A stretch of DNA of 64,000 bases from JAOPZW01 sp963807305. Its GTDB lineage: Bacteria > Actinomycetota > Thermoleophilia > Solirubrobacterales > Solirubrobacteraceae. The notes beneath the pieces are model-generated. The model did no database searches. It was given only the letters and a program-made list of their open reading frames with translations, and was not told the origin of the DNA. This document shows positions 32,739 through 42,006 of this stretch, one piece after another. The stretch covers positions 91,950 to 155,949 of the forward strand of contig CAWEBN010000009.1 in assembly GCA_963807305.1 (NCBI GenBank), read 5' to 3'. The number at the start of each line of letters is the position of its first letter. Position 1 is the first letter of the stretch. A program made the position numbers and the translations under genes.

Positions 32739-33227
32739 TCACGATGGCTCGTTGGGGTCTTCCTGGCCGGCGAGCTCGAGCGATCCGTCGAGCACGGCCT
32801 GGAAGTGGCGCTCCTGGATGGGCAGCGCCCACTCGACGAGCTGCTCCACGTCGTCGCGCCGCGCGCGCTCGTTGAGCTTGCGCAGGACCGACCAGTGGCC
32901 GACCTCGCCCGCCTCGGCCATGGTCAGGAACTCGAAGCCGTCGAGCGCGTCGGCGTCCTCGCCGAGGTAGGTCTTCATCATCTCCGTGGCCTCGGCCTTC
33001 GTCTCGCGGGCCTTGTCGAGGATGGCGGTCTTCTTGCCGTCGATGTCGCCGGCGACCTCGGTGCAGCGCGATTCGGTCTCGTCGGCCTCGTCGTGCATGC
33101 GCTGCAGCGCCGTGCTCAGATCGGGCTCGTCGGTGAGCGACGAGACCTTGTCGGTGGCGGCCTTCGCCGCCTGGGCCAGTCCGAGGACCTCGGCCAGCTT
33201 CTCTTCGAGGACGGTGAGCTCAGCCAT
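32739..33227 (-). CDS. ferritin-like helical protein
   Basis: A 162-residue all-helical acidic protein with the pattern of ferritin-like stress proteins: ALQRMHDEADETESRCTEV, a middle helix ETKAEATEMMKTYLGEDADA, then FLTMAEAGEVGHWSVLRKLNERA and ALPIQERHFQAVLDGSLELA. Glu and His residues in the second, third and fourth helices could bind iron, but I cannot confirm a full ligand set. The start is ATG 33227. It lies 10 bases upstream of the epimerase. The assignment is to a fold, not a function. Confidence 0.6.
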   Translation of the reverse strand: MAELTVLEEKLAEVLGLAQAAKAATDKVSSLTDEPDLSTALQRMHDEADETESRCTEVAGDIDGKKTAILDKARETKAEATEMMKTYLGEDADALDGFEFLTMAEAGEVGHWSVLRKLNERARRDDVEQLVEWALPIQERHFQAVLDGSLELAGQEDPNEPS

Positions 33228-33311
33228 GTCGTTGCCTCTCCTGTTCGCGGTGGGACCTTCCGTCGCACTACCGGATCGCGCGTCGATCGAACCGTGGGTT
33301 GCGCGCGAGCG

Positions 33312-34255
33312 TCAGGCGAAGCGCGGCAGGACCTCGCGCGCCCACGTGTCGAAGAAAGCGTCCTGCTCGGGGCCGATCTGCTGGACGAAGAGCTCGTCGA
33401 CGCCCGCGTCGGCGTACTGGCGCAGCGACTCCACGTGCTGCGTCGAGGTCGGGGCCGACGGGCGTGACGAGCATCTCGGGCTCGACCAGCTCGCACGCCT
33501 GCTCGAAGTGCGCCGGGGTGGGCAGCACCTGCGCCAGCTCGCCCGGCAGCGCCTCGTTGGGCCACAGGCGGTGCGCGGTGGCCCGCGCCTCGTCCTCGTC
33601 GGCCATGAAGCAGACCTTGGTCCCGGCGTGGACCGGCCCCTTGCCGCCCTCGGAGCGGTAGAGGTCGATCGCCTCCTTGTCGGGCGAGGTCGTGCAGAAG
33701 CCGTCGCCGATGCGCGCCGCGAGCCCGATCGCCTTGGAGCCGAAGCCGGAGACGAGGATGCGGCGGCGGCTCGTCGGGCAGGTCGTAGACGCGCGCGTTC
33801 TCGACGGTGTAGTGCGACCCGTGGTGGCTGCACTGGCCGCCCTGCCACAGCGTGCGGATGACCTCGACGGCCTCCTCGAGCATCTCCAGGCGCACGTCGG
33901 CCTCGGGCCAGCGGTCGCCGAGGATGTGCTCGTTGAGCGCCTCGCCGCTGCCCACGCCGAGGTTGAAGCGCCCGTCGAGCAGCACGGCGCTCGTGGCGGC
34001 GGCCTGGGCGATGATCGCCGGGTGGATGCGCACCGTCGGGCAGGTGACGCCCGTCGTGACCGGCAGCGTCGTGGCCTGCGAGAGCGCGCCGATGACCGAC
34101 CACACGAAGGCGCTGTGGCCCTGCTCGTCGTTCCACGGGTGGTAGTGGTCGGAGATCCACAGCGCGTGGAAGCCGGCCGCCTCGGCGCGGCGGGCCTGGT
34201 CGACGAGGTCGCCGGGCGCGAACTCCTCGGACGAAAGGAAGTAGCCGATCTGCAT
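33312..34255 (-). CDS. F420-dependent LLM-class oxidoreductase (G6PDH-like family), frame disrupted
   Basis: A luciferase-like (TIM barrel) oxidoreductase of about 314 residues that would use the deazaflavin F420. N-terminal MQIGYFLSSEEFAPGDLVDQ, SDHYHPWNDEQGHSAFVWSV and FNLGVGSGEALNEHILGDRW fit the F420-dependent glucose-6-phosphate dehydrogenase-like family. Two one-base insertions split it: near 33766 (an extra C in a CCG run) and near 33455. Other frames supply ILVSGFGSKAIGLAARIGDG, KVCFMADEDEARATA and LRQYADAGVDELFVQQIGPE. The span is two bases over a multiple of three, matching two insertions. The start is ATG 34255. Substrate unknown. Confidence 0.82.
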
Positions 34256-34368
34256 GGCCGGCGGCGTACCCGGGATCCGCCGGGTGGCACGCGGCTGATG
34301 CATCGGAGGCTGGGCAGCGCGCCGAGCGGGTACGGCACGCAGACCACCACCCGACCAAGGCGGTCTCC

Positions 34369-34455
34369 GTGCTCACCCTCCTGCTCATCATCATCGTGCT
34401 CCTGCTGCTCTTCGGCGGCGGATGGGGCTACAGCCGCCGCGGGCGCAGGATCTGA
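34369..34455 (+). CDS. 28-residue membrane microprotein (DUF3309-like)
   Basis: A short frame from GTG 34369 to TGA 34455 encoding one hydrophobic helix of leucines and isoleucines, then FGGGWGYSRRGRRI. The pattern (poly-Leu/Ile, glycines, YSRR) resembles DUF3309 small membrane proteins found next to many unrelated bacterial genes. It overlaps the start of the YbdK-type gene by 34 bases in another frame. Confidence 0.5.
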   Translation: MLTLLLIIIVLLLLFGGGWGYSRRGRRI

Positions 34456-35559
34456 GCGCGGACGCGTTCGGCTCGGGCCGGCCGTACACGGTCGGCGTCG
34501 AGGAGGAGCTGTTCCTGGTCGATCCGCTGACCGGGGAGCAGATCAACGTCTCGACGGCCGTCCAGGAGCGGGTCGGGCCGGTCCAGGGGACGGTGGAGCG
34601 CGAGCTGCATGCCTGCCAGCTCGAGCTCATCACCGAGGTCTGCGACAGCGCGAGCGCGGCGATCGACGCGCTCGACGGGCTGCGGCGAGCCGTCGTCGCC
34701 ACCGGCGTCGGGCTGCTCGGCTCCGGCACCCATCCCTCTGCCGCCGAGGGCGACTCCGAGATCACCGACAAGGAGCGCTACGAGCGCATCCGCTACCTGC
34801 TCGGCGACGCGGTGGCCACGCCGGTCGGCGGCCTGCACATCCACGTGGGGATGCCCGACGCCGAGACGGCGATCCGCGCCTTCAACGGGCTGCGCCGCCA
34901 TCTGCCGCTGCTGCAGGCGCTGGCCGCCAACTCGCCCTTCCGCCACGGTCGCGACACGGGCCTGGCCTCGGCGCGCGAGGTGACGCTGCGCGGGTGGCCG
35001 CGCTCGGGCGCGCCGCGCGCCATGCGCGACTTCGAGGACTTCTGCGCCACGGCCGCCCTGCTGGCGCGCGCGGCGGACGTGCCGGACTACACGTGGTTCT
35101 GGTGGAAGCTGCGCCCGCACCCGCGCCTCGGGACCGTCGAGATCCGCGCGCTCGACGCGCAGGCCTCGCTCGAGGACACCGCCGCGCTGGTCGCCCTCAC
35201 GCACTGCCTGGCCCGCCACGCCGCCGAGTGCGAACCCGGCCTCGATCCTCGGCCCGAGGTGCTCGAGGAGGGCATGTTCCGCGCCGCCCGCTTCGGCGTC
35301 GCCGCCGAGCTGCCGGACCCCGACGGCCGCCTGCGCCCCGTGTCGGAGCTGCTCGAGGCCGCGCTCGACGAGGCGGGCGGTCATGCCGACGAGCTGCAGT
35401 GCGCGGCCGCGCTCGACGAGCTGCCGGCGCTGCTGCAGCGCGGCGGCGGGGCCGGGCGCCAGCGCGCGGCGCACGAGATCGGCGGCATGGGAGCGCTCCT
35501 GCGCGAGCTGACGGAGGTCACCGCGGCGGGCACCGCGCGCGCAGCGAGAGCGCGCGTAG
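34422..35559 (+). CDS. ybdK: carboxylate-amine ligase, YbdK / glutamate-cysteine ligase type 2 family
   Basis: A GCS2-family ligase of about 378 residues. Family motifs: YTVGVEEELFLVDPLTGEQ near residue 20, HACQLELITEVC, GGLHIHVGMPDAETAIRAFN, and DYTWFWWKLRPHPRLGTVEIRALD. These enzymes form a gamma-glutamyl or other amide bond using ATP; YbdK has weak glutamate-cysteine ligase activity. The only in-frame start is ATG 34422, inside the microprotein gene. The frame runs on without a stop into the cytochrome operon, but removing one G near 35541 brings in TAG at 35559 with an ending RQRERA; the span is one base over a multiple of three, supporting an insertion. Confidence 0.82.
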
Positions 35560-35592
35560 CAAAGGGCCGCTCCACGGGAAGACCCCGGCTGG

Positions 35593-36225
35593 GTGACGGG
35601 TACTCGGCACGACTTCGCTCACGTGCAGGAGCTCTACCTGCCGATCGCCGCGGCGGTCTTCGCGGTGATCGTCGTCGCCCTCGCCGTCGTGCTCGTGCGC
35701 TACCGGGCCCGGCCGGGGCGCACCCCGCGGCCGACCCGCGATCGCTACGCGGTCGACGTCGGGGTCGCGCTCGTGCTCGCCGCCGTCGTGGCGGTCCTCG
35801 TCGTCGTCACCCTGCGGACCAACGACACCGAGACGGCGCTGGCCAAGCCGGGCTTCCGCGTCGACGCGGTGGCCTTCCAGTGGGGCTGGCAGTTCAGCTA
35901 CCCGTCGCGCCCGGGCGTCGTCGACCGCTCGGCCCCCGGCCGCCCGGCGACGCTGCACGTCCCGGCCGGGACCACGGTCGAGGTGTCGCTGCGCACGCGC
36001 GACGTCGTGCACGCCTTCTGGATCCCCGACCTGCGCTTCAAGCGCGACGCCTGGCCGCGCAAGACCGCGCGCTTCGACCTGCGCTTCCCGGCGGGCACGG
36101 TCGCCGGCGTCGGCCACTGCGCGCAGTACTGCGGCCTGAAGCACTCCGACATGGTCTTCTTCGTCGACGCCATGGACCCGGCGCGCTTCGCGAGCTGGTC
36201 GCGAGCGCAGGGCGGGCGCGCGTGA
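35593..36225 (+). CDS. ctaC: cytochrome c oxidase subunit II
   Basis: A 210-residue subunit II that takes electrons at a dinuclear CuA centre. Two membrane helices (LPIAAAVFAVIVVALAVVLV; GVALVLAAVVAVLVVVTL) anchor a cupredoxin domain with AFQWGWQFSYPS (the aromatic electron-entry region), the first copper histidine in VVHAFWIPDL, and the CuA cluster CAQYCGLKHSDM. Start GTG at 35593. It lacks a long lipoprotein N-terminus and any fused cytochrome c. First gene of the operon; it overlaps ctaD by GTGA. Confidence 0.92.
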   Translation: MTGTRHDFAHVQELYLPIAAAVFAVIVVALAVVLVRYRARPGRTPRPTRDRYAVDVGVALVLAAVVAVLVVVTLRTNDTETALAKPGFRVDAVAFQWGWQFSYPSRPGVVDRSAPGRPATLHVPAGTTVEVSLRTRDVVHAFWIPDLRFKRDAWPRKTARFDLRFPAGTVAGVGHCAQYCGLKHSDMVFFVDAMDPARFASWSRAQGGRA

Positions 36226-37829
36226 GCGCCACGGTGACGCCTCCGTTCGCGCCCGTGCGCGGCCTCGTCGGGCTGGCGGTGGGCACCGACCACAAGGGCG
36301 TCGCCCTGCGCCTGGGGACGCGCCGCCTTCGGGTTCTTCCTGGCCGGCGGCGTGCTCGCGCTGCTCATGCGCGCCGAGCTGGCCCAGCCGGGGATGCAGG
36401 TCACCTCGCGCGGCGGCTACGACCAGCTCTTCTCGATGCACGGCTCGACGATGATCTACCTCTTCGTCACGCCGGCCGCGCTCGCGCTGGGCATGTACCT
36501 CGTGCCGTTGCAGATCGGGGCGAGGGAGATCGCCTGGCCGCGGCTGAACCTGATCGGCTTCTGGCTGCTCGTCCTCGGCGGCCTGGTGATGTGGTCGGGC
36601 TTCCTGACGCGCAACGGCGCCGGCTCGGCGGCGTGGACGGCCGAGTACCCGCAGTCGGCGGCGGTCCGCACTCCGGGCCCCGGCATGGACCTGTGGTGCG
36701 CCGGGGTCGCGCTCGCCGCGCTGTCCGGCATCGCGCTGGCCGCCTGCCAGCTGGCCACCATCGCCGGGCGCCGCGCGCCCGGGATGACGCTGCTGCGGAT
36801 GCCGGTCTTCACGTGGTCGATGCTCGTGACCTGCCTGATGACGGTGGCGAGCTTCCCGGCGCTCGTGCTGGCCATGGCCCTGCTGCTGGCCGACCGCCAC
36901 GGCGCCGGCGTGTTCGACTCGGCCGGCGGCCCCGCCGCCTACCAGAACATCTTCTGGTTCTACGGGCACCCGGTCGTCTACGTGATGTTCTTCCCCTTCC
37001 TCGGCGCGGTGCTCGAGGTGGTGGCGACCTTCTCGGCCGGCGCGTGTTCGGCTACCGCGCGATCGTCATCTCGCTGCTCGTCTTCACCGCGCTGTCGATG
37101 AGCGTGTGGGGCCATCACATGTTCACCACCGGGCAGGTGGCCAACGGCTACTTCTCGCTGACCTCGACGATGCTGGCCGTCCCGGCCGGCCTCGAGTACC
37201 TGGCGATGATCGGGACGATGGTGGGCGGCGCGATCGTGCTGCGCACGCCGATGCTCTTCGCGCTCGGCTTCATCGTGCAGTTCCTCGTCGGCGGGCTGAG
37301 CGGGATCTACGTCGCCTCGCCGCCGCTGGACTACCACGTGCACGACTCCTACTTCGTCGTCGCGCACTTCCACTACACGCTGCTGGCGGGCAGCGTCTTC
37401 GGGCTCTTCGCCGGCGTCTACTACTGGTGGCCGAAGGTCACCGGGCGCCTGCTCTTCGAGCGCCTCGGACGCGTGCACTTCTGGCTCTTCGTGGTGGGCA
37501 CGAACGTGACCTTCATCCCGCAGTTCGTGCTCGGCTACGACGGCATGCCGCGGCGGGTCGCCGACTACTCGCCGGCCTACGGCTGGGCGGGGTGGAACAC
37601 CGCCTCCACCGTCGGCGCGGGCATCGTGGCGCTGTCGGTCCTCGTCTTCATCGTCAACGTCGCGCTGACGAGCCTCGCCGGCAGGCGGGCCGGGCCCGAT
37701 CCGTGGGAGGCCCACACGCTCGAGTGGGCGACGACCTCGCCGCCGCCGCGCCACAACTTCACGGCGGCGCTCCCGGCCATCCGCTCCCACGCGCCGCTGC
37801 TCGACCTGCGCGAGGAGGCGATCCTGTGA
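36222..37829 (+). CDS. ctaD: cytochrome c oxidase subunit I, two compensating indels
   Basis: The catalytic haem-copper subunit, about 535 residues and twelve helices. Low-spin haem histidine in SMHGSTMIYLF; CuB/Tyr motif in FWFYGHPVVYVMFFP; CuB pair in WGHHMFTTG; haem histidines in HVHDSYFVVAHFHYTLL. An extra C near 36321 and a missing base near 37041 shift the frame and cancel out, so the ends are in phase (1608 bases). Notably the residue after HP is Val, not the D-channel Glu of A1-type oxidases (HPEVY), and the A2-type Tyr-Ser pair is Tyr-Gly. Start GTG 36222, overlapping ctaC. Confidence 0.9.
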   Translation: MSATVTPPFAPVRGLVGLAVGTDHKGVALRLGTRRLRVLPGRRRARAAHARRAGPAGDAGHLARRLRPALLDARLDDDLPLRHAGRARAGHVPRAVADRGEGDRLAAAEPDRLLAARPRRPGDVVGLPDAQRRRLGGVDGRVPAVGGGPHSGPRHGPVVRRGRARRAVRHRAGRLPAGHHRRAPRARDDAAADAGLHVVDARDLPDDGGELPGARAGHGPAAGRPPRRRRVRLGRRPRRLPEHLLVLRAPGRLRDVLPLPRRGARGGGDLLGRRVFGYRAIVISLLVFTALSMSVWGHHMFTTGQVANGYFSLTSTMLAVPAGLEYLAMIGTMVGGAIVLRTPMLFALGFIVQFLVGGLSGIYVASPPLDYHVHDSYFVVAHFHYTLLAGSVFGLFAGVYYWWPKVTGRLLFERLGRVHFWLFVVGTNVTFIPQFVLGYDGMPRRVADYSPAYGWAGWNTASTVGAGIVALSVLVFIVNVALTSLAGRRAGPDPWEAHTLEWATTSPPPRHNFTAALPAIRSHAPLLDLREEAIL

Positions 37830-38872
37830 GGAACGCCGTGCCCGTGCTGGCCTGGGGCGCGCTGCTGGCGGCGCTGGCCGCGATGCTCGCGCTGTGGACC
37901 GACGACCTCGTCGCCGTCGTTCTGCTGCCCGGCGCGGTTCTCGTCGTCCTGGTCGTGGCCGTGGCGACGACGCGGGCGCGCGACCCGATCGAGCGGGTGG
38001 TGCCCGAGGCGAGCGCGAGCGGCCCGCTGGCCGCGGGCGGGCTCGCGCTGCTGGCGCTCGGCGCCGTCGCCGGGCTGTGGGCGGCGCTCATCGGGGCGGG
38101 CCTGCTGGTGCTGGCGATCGTCGTGGCCGTGGGGGAGCGCGTGGGGATGAGCGGCGCGGCCGTCCTGCTCGCCGAGCTGGTCGCCGCCGGGGGGCTCTAC
38201 GCGGTGGGCGCGCGGCGCGTGCGTCGCTGGCCCGCGTGGCGCGGTGGCTGCTTCGCGGCGGGGCTCGCCGCCCTCGGGGTCGCCCTGCTCGCCCTCGACG
38301 CCGGCCGCTCGCTGACCGCGCACATGGCCCAGCACCTGGTCCTCGCCTTCGTGGCGGCGCCGCTGCTCGTGCTCGGCTCGCCGCTCGCGCTGGGCCTGCG
38401 GGCCACGCGGGCGCGACGAGCGCTGCGGGCGGCGTGGGTGGCGCGGCCGGGCGCCGGCTGGGCCGCGCTCGCGGCGCTCATGGCGGTCAGCCAGCTCCCG
38501 GCGGTCTACGACGCGACCGCCCGTCATCCGCTCCTGCACGTGGCCGAGCACGTCGCCTGGCTGACCGCCGCGGTCCTCTTCTGGCGCGTGGTGGCCGGCG
38601 CCGACCCGGTGCCGCACCGCCCGGGCCCGGTCGGGCGCCTGCTCTACCTGCTGCTGTTCTCGGCTCCGATGGGGGCGACCGGCGCCTGGCTCATGTGGAG
38701 CAGCGCCCCGTGGTACGCGGGCCACTCGCTGTCCGACCAGCGCGATGCAGGCGTGCTCATGCTCGTCGGCGGGGGCCTGGCGCTGGCGGCGACGACGGTG
38801 GCCGTGGCCTGGGCGGCGATCCTGCGCGAGCATCGCCGGCAGGTCGCCTACGAGGAGGCGGTGGCCCGGTGA
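37826..38872 (+). CDS. ctaG: CtaG-type cytochrome oxidase assembly protein with N-terminal subunit-IV-like extension
   Basis: A 348-residue membrane protein. From about residue 110 it matches the CtaG (caa3-type) family: LTAHMAQHLVLAFVAAPLLVLGSP, YDATARHPLLHVAEHVAWLTAAVLFW and SAPWYAGHSLSDQRDAGVLML, with the paired histidines thought to bind copper. The first 105 residues form two hydrophobic hairpins separated by a polar loop and end LIGAGLLVLAIVVAVGE, which resembles the small actinobacterial oxidase subunit IV (CtaF); no separate ctaF or ctaE is seen in the operon. Start GTG 37826 overlapping the ctaD stop. Confidence 0.8.
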   Translation: MRNAVPVLAWGALLAALAAMLALWTDDLVAVVLLPGAVLVVLVVAVATTRARDPIERVVPEASASGPLAAGGLALLALGAVAGLWAALIGAGLLVLAIVVAVGERVGMSGAAVLLAELVAAGGLYAVGARRVRRWPAWRGGCFAAGLAALGVALLALDAGRSLTAHMAQHLVLAFVAAPLLVLGSPLALGLRATRARRALRAAWVARPGAGWAALAALMAVSQLPAVYDATARHPLLHVAEHVAWLTAAVLFWRVVAGADPVPHRPGPVGRLLYLLLFSAPMGATGAWLMWSSAPWYAGHSLSDQRDAGVLMLVGGGLALAATTVAVAWAAILREHRRQVAYEEAVAR

Positions 38873-39637
38873 GGCGCGTCCGTCGCCCGCTGCGGCGCGC
38901 GCTCGTCGTCCTGGCCGTGTGCTGCGCCGCGATGGCGGCGTGGTCGGGGGCCGCGGGGGGCCAGTCGCGGCCCCGGTCGCCGCGGCCCGACCCGGCCGCG
39001 CTCATGGCCCGCGGTCGCGTGCTCTTCGCCCAGGGCTGCGCCTCCTGCCACGGCGAGGACCTGCGCGGTCGCCCCGGAGCTCGGCCCGTCGCTGCGCGGC
39101 GCCGGGGCGGCAGCGGCCGACTTCTACCTCTCGACCGGGCGCATGCCGCTGGCCGACCCCACCGACGAGCCGGTGCGCACGCAGCCCGCCTACCCGCGCG
39201 CCGACATCGACGCCCTCGTCGCCTTCGTCGGCTCCTTCGGCGGGCCGGGCCTCCCGCGCGTCGACCCCGCGCGCGGAAGCCTCGCCACCGGGATGGCGAA
39301 GTTCACCGAGCACTGCGCCGGGTGCCACCAGATCGTCGGGCGCGGGGGCATCGTCACCGGCGCCGCCGTCCCCGCCCTCGACGACGCGACGCCGACCCAG
39401 CTCGCCGAGGCCGTCCGCGTCGGGCCCTATCTGATGCCCAAGTTCTCGGCCGAGCAGATCGACCAGGCCACGCTGGACTCGATCGCCCGCTACGTCCAGT
39501 CGCTCCGCCATCCCGACAACCGCGGCGGCTGGGGCATCGGCAACCTCGGGCCCGTGCCCGAGGGGATGGTCACGTGGTTCCTGGCCATGGCCGCCCTGCT
39601 CGCGGTCGCCCGCCTGATCGGGGAGCGGGCTCCATGA
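38869..39637 (+). CDS. qcrC: dihaem cytochrome c subunit of the bc1 complex, one indel
   Basis: An actinobacterial-type QcrC of about 255 residues. A signal-anchor (RRALVVLAVCCAAMAAW) is followed by two c-type haem motifs, CASCH (near residue 58) and CAGCH, and a C-terminal membrane anchor (MVTWFLAMAALLAVARL). It carries electrons from the Rieske centre directly to CuA, replacing soluble cytochrome c. An extra C in a CCCC run near 39076 breaks the frame; repaired, it reads RGRPELGPSLRGAG. Start GTG 38869 overlaps the CtaG stop, and its own stop overlaps qcrA by ATGA. Confidence 0.88.
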
Positions 39638-40539
39638 CCGACGAGCCCCGGGTGGCCGAGCGGCGCACGGGTGCCGACCCACGCGCGGAGCTGGCCGTCG
39701 CGGTGCTCCTCGTCCTCGCGGGCCTGGCCGCCGCCGCCTTCGCCGTCCTCGTCGTCGCCGACCCGCAGACCCAGCTGCTCGGCGCGACGCTCGGCGGCGC
39801 GCTGGCCTGCCTGGCGGCCGCCGCCGTGCTCGCCGCCAAGCGCGTCGTCGTCCAGGAGCTCGCCGTCGAGGACCGCCGCCGCGAGGACACCGCGAGGCGC
39901 GAGGACGACGAGGCGCTGGCCGGCGACCTGCGCCGCGGGGCCGACGGGATCACGCGCCGGCGCGCGCTCGGCGCCGCCGCCGGGATCGCCGGCGCCGGGC
40001 TGGCGGGCGCGCTGGTGGTGCCCGTGACCGCGCTCGGCCCCGGGCTCGGCGACGCGCCGAACGAGACGCCGTGGCGACGCGGGCGCCGGCTGGTGACGAC
40101 CGACGGCGAGGCCCTGCGCGCCGACGCCATCGAGATCGGGAGCTTCGCGTCGGCGCTGCCCGAGGGGGCCGACAAGCGCGAGCTGGGGTCGCCCGTCGTC
40201 GTCGTGCGCGTCGATCCGGGCACGCTGAAGCTGCCGCGCGCGCGGCGCGGCTGGGCGCCGATGGGCATCCTCGCCTTCTCGCAGATCTGCACGCACGCCG
40301 GCTGCGCGGTGACGCTCTTCCGCTACCCGGTCGACGAGCAGCTCTCCAAGGGCCCGGCGCTCGTCTGCCCGTGCCACTACTCGACCTTCGACGTGCGCCA
40401 GGCCGCCAAGCCGGTCTTCGGGCCGGCCGCGCGTCCGCTCGCGCAGCTCCCGCTCGCCGTCGCCCCCGACGGCACGCTCGTGGCCGCCGGCCCGCTCTCG
40501 GGCTCGGTCGGGCCCGCGTGGTGGAGCGTGAAGCGATGA
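39634..40539 (+). CDS. qcrA: Rieske iron-sulfur subunit of the bc1 complex
   Basis: A 301-residue protein with the actinobacterial QcrA layout: three N-terminal membrane segments (AVAVLLVLAGLAAAAFAVLVV; LGATLGGALACLAAAAVLA; ALGAAAGIAGAGLAGALVVP), then a Rieske domain with the two [2Fe-2S] ligand boxes CTHAGC and CPCHYSTFDV. The loop after the first box contains KGPALV. It is intact despite neighbouring frameshifts. ATG 39634 overlaps the qcrC stop, and the TGA overlaps the qcrB start. Confidence 0.92.
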   Translation: MTDEPRVAERRTGADPRAELAVAVLLVLAGLAAAAFAVLVVADPQTQLLGATLGGALACLAAAAVLAAKRVVVQELAVEDRRREDTARREDDEALAGDLRRGADGITRRRALGAAAGIAGAGLAGALVVPVTALGPGLGDAPNETPWRRGRRLVTTDGEALRADAIEIGSFASALPEGADKRELGSPVVVVRVDPGTLKLPRARRGWAPMGILAFSQICTHAGCAVTLFRYPVDEQLSKGPALVCPCHYSTFDVRQAAKPVFGPAARPLAQLPLAVAPDGTLVAAGPLSGSVGPAWWSVKR

Positions 40540-41934
40540 GCCGCCTCGAGCGCGAGGCCGACGTCGTCGCGGCCATCGACCGGCGCCTGGGGGCCGGGCG
40601 CGTGGCGCGCAAGGCGCTGCGCTACGTCTTCCCCGACCACTGGTCGTTCATGTTGGGCGAGATCGCGCTGTACGCCTTCCTCGTCCTCGTGGCGACCGGC
40701 GTCTACCTCGCGCTCTTCTTCTCGCCCGACGTCAGCGGCACGGTCGTCTACCACGGCCCGTTCGACGCGTTGCAGGGGGCGGAGATGACGCGCGCCTTCC
40801 GCTCGACGCTCGACCTCTCCTCGACGGTCCCCGGCGGGCTGCTCATGCGCCAGACCCACCACTGGGCCGCGCTCGTCTTCGTCGCCGCGATGGTCGTGCA
40901 CCTCCTGCGCGTGTTCTTCACCGCCGCCTACCGGCGCCCGCGCGAGCTCACGTGGCTGCTGGGCGTCGGGCTGCTGGCCACGGGCGTGCTCGAGGGCTTC
41001 GCCGGCTACTCGCTGCCCGACGACCTGCTCAGCGGGATGGGCCTGGCCATCGCCTACTCGGTCGCGCTGTCGATCCCGCTGCTCGGCGGCTCGATCGGCG
41101 CGCTGGTCTGGGGCGGGCAGTTCCCGGGTCCAGGGGTGATCGAGAGCCGGCTCTACATCCTGCACGTCTTCGTCCTGCCCGCCGTCATGGCCGCCGCTGA
41201 TCGCCGCGCACCTGGCGCTCGTCGTGCGCCACAAGCACACCCAGTTCGCCGGCCCCGGGCGGCGCGAGGGGAACGTCGTCGGGACCCCGATGTGGCCGGG
41301 CTACGCGCTGCGCTCGATGGGCCTGCTCTTCGCCGTCGCGGCCGTGCTCGTGCTCCTCGGCGGCCTCGTGCAGGTCAACCCGGTCTGGCAGTGGGGCCCC
41401 TACGAGCTCGACCGCGCGACCAACGGCGCCCAGCCCGACTGGTACCTGGGCTGGCTCATCGGCGGACTGCGGCTCATGCCGCCGCTCGAGATCCAGGTCT
41501 TCGGCCGCACGCTCGTGCCCAATCCCTTCTGGGGCGGCATCGCCTTTCCCGGGGTCGTCTTCACCATGCTGGCGGCGTGGCCCTTCCTCGAGCCGCGCCT
41601 GCTGCGCGACCGCGCCCGTCACGACCTCCTCGACCGCCCGCGCGAGCACCCGTGGCGCACCGCCTTCGGGCTGGCCTTCTTCAGCTGGGTGGCGCTGATC
41701 TTCGTGGCCGGCGCCGCCGACCGGCTCTTCTACCAGTTCGGCATCTCCTACACGAGCCAGGTCCACCTCTTCCGCGCGCTGACGCTGATCGCGCCGCTCG
41801 TCGTGTTCGTGGCCGCGAAGATCACCTGCGACGAGCTGCGCCGCACGCAGGTCAGGCCCGGGCGGGGCGGGCCGGGAAGGCGCGTGCGCCGCCGCGAGGA
41901 CGCGGGCTTCGACGTCCTCGGCGACGGGCGGTGA
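40536..41934 (+). CDS. qcrB: cytochrome b subunit of the bc1 complex, one indel
   Basis: The quinol-oxidising membrane subunit, about 465 residues. Haem-ligand histidines appear in RQTHHWAALVFVAAMVVHLLR and later in LYILHVFVLPAVMAA with AAHLALVVRHKHTQF. The C-terminal part (VNPVWQWGPYELDRATNGAQ, DWYLGWLIGGLRLMPPLEIQ) is typical of actinobacterial QcrB. An extra G near 41197 shifts the frame; removing it joins VMAA to LIAAHLALVV. The span is one base over a multiple of three. ATG 40536 overlaps the qcrA stop, and the gene closes the respiratory operon. Confidence 0.9.
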
Positions 41935-42006
41935 CGAGACGGCAGCTTGCAATCGCCGCGGATCGGGAAAGCGCGGTGCATCCGCGCACCGATGCCTGGG
42001 GGACCT

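Noticed and set aside
34422..37829. A 1135-codon protein joining the YbdK-type ligase to oxidase subunit I
   Set aside because: It passes through ctaC in the wrong frame; the ligase should end at 35559 after removal of one base.
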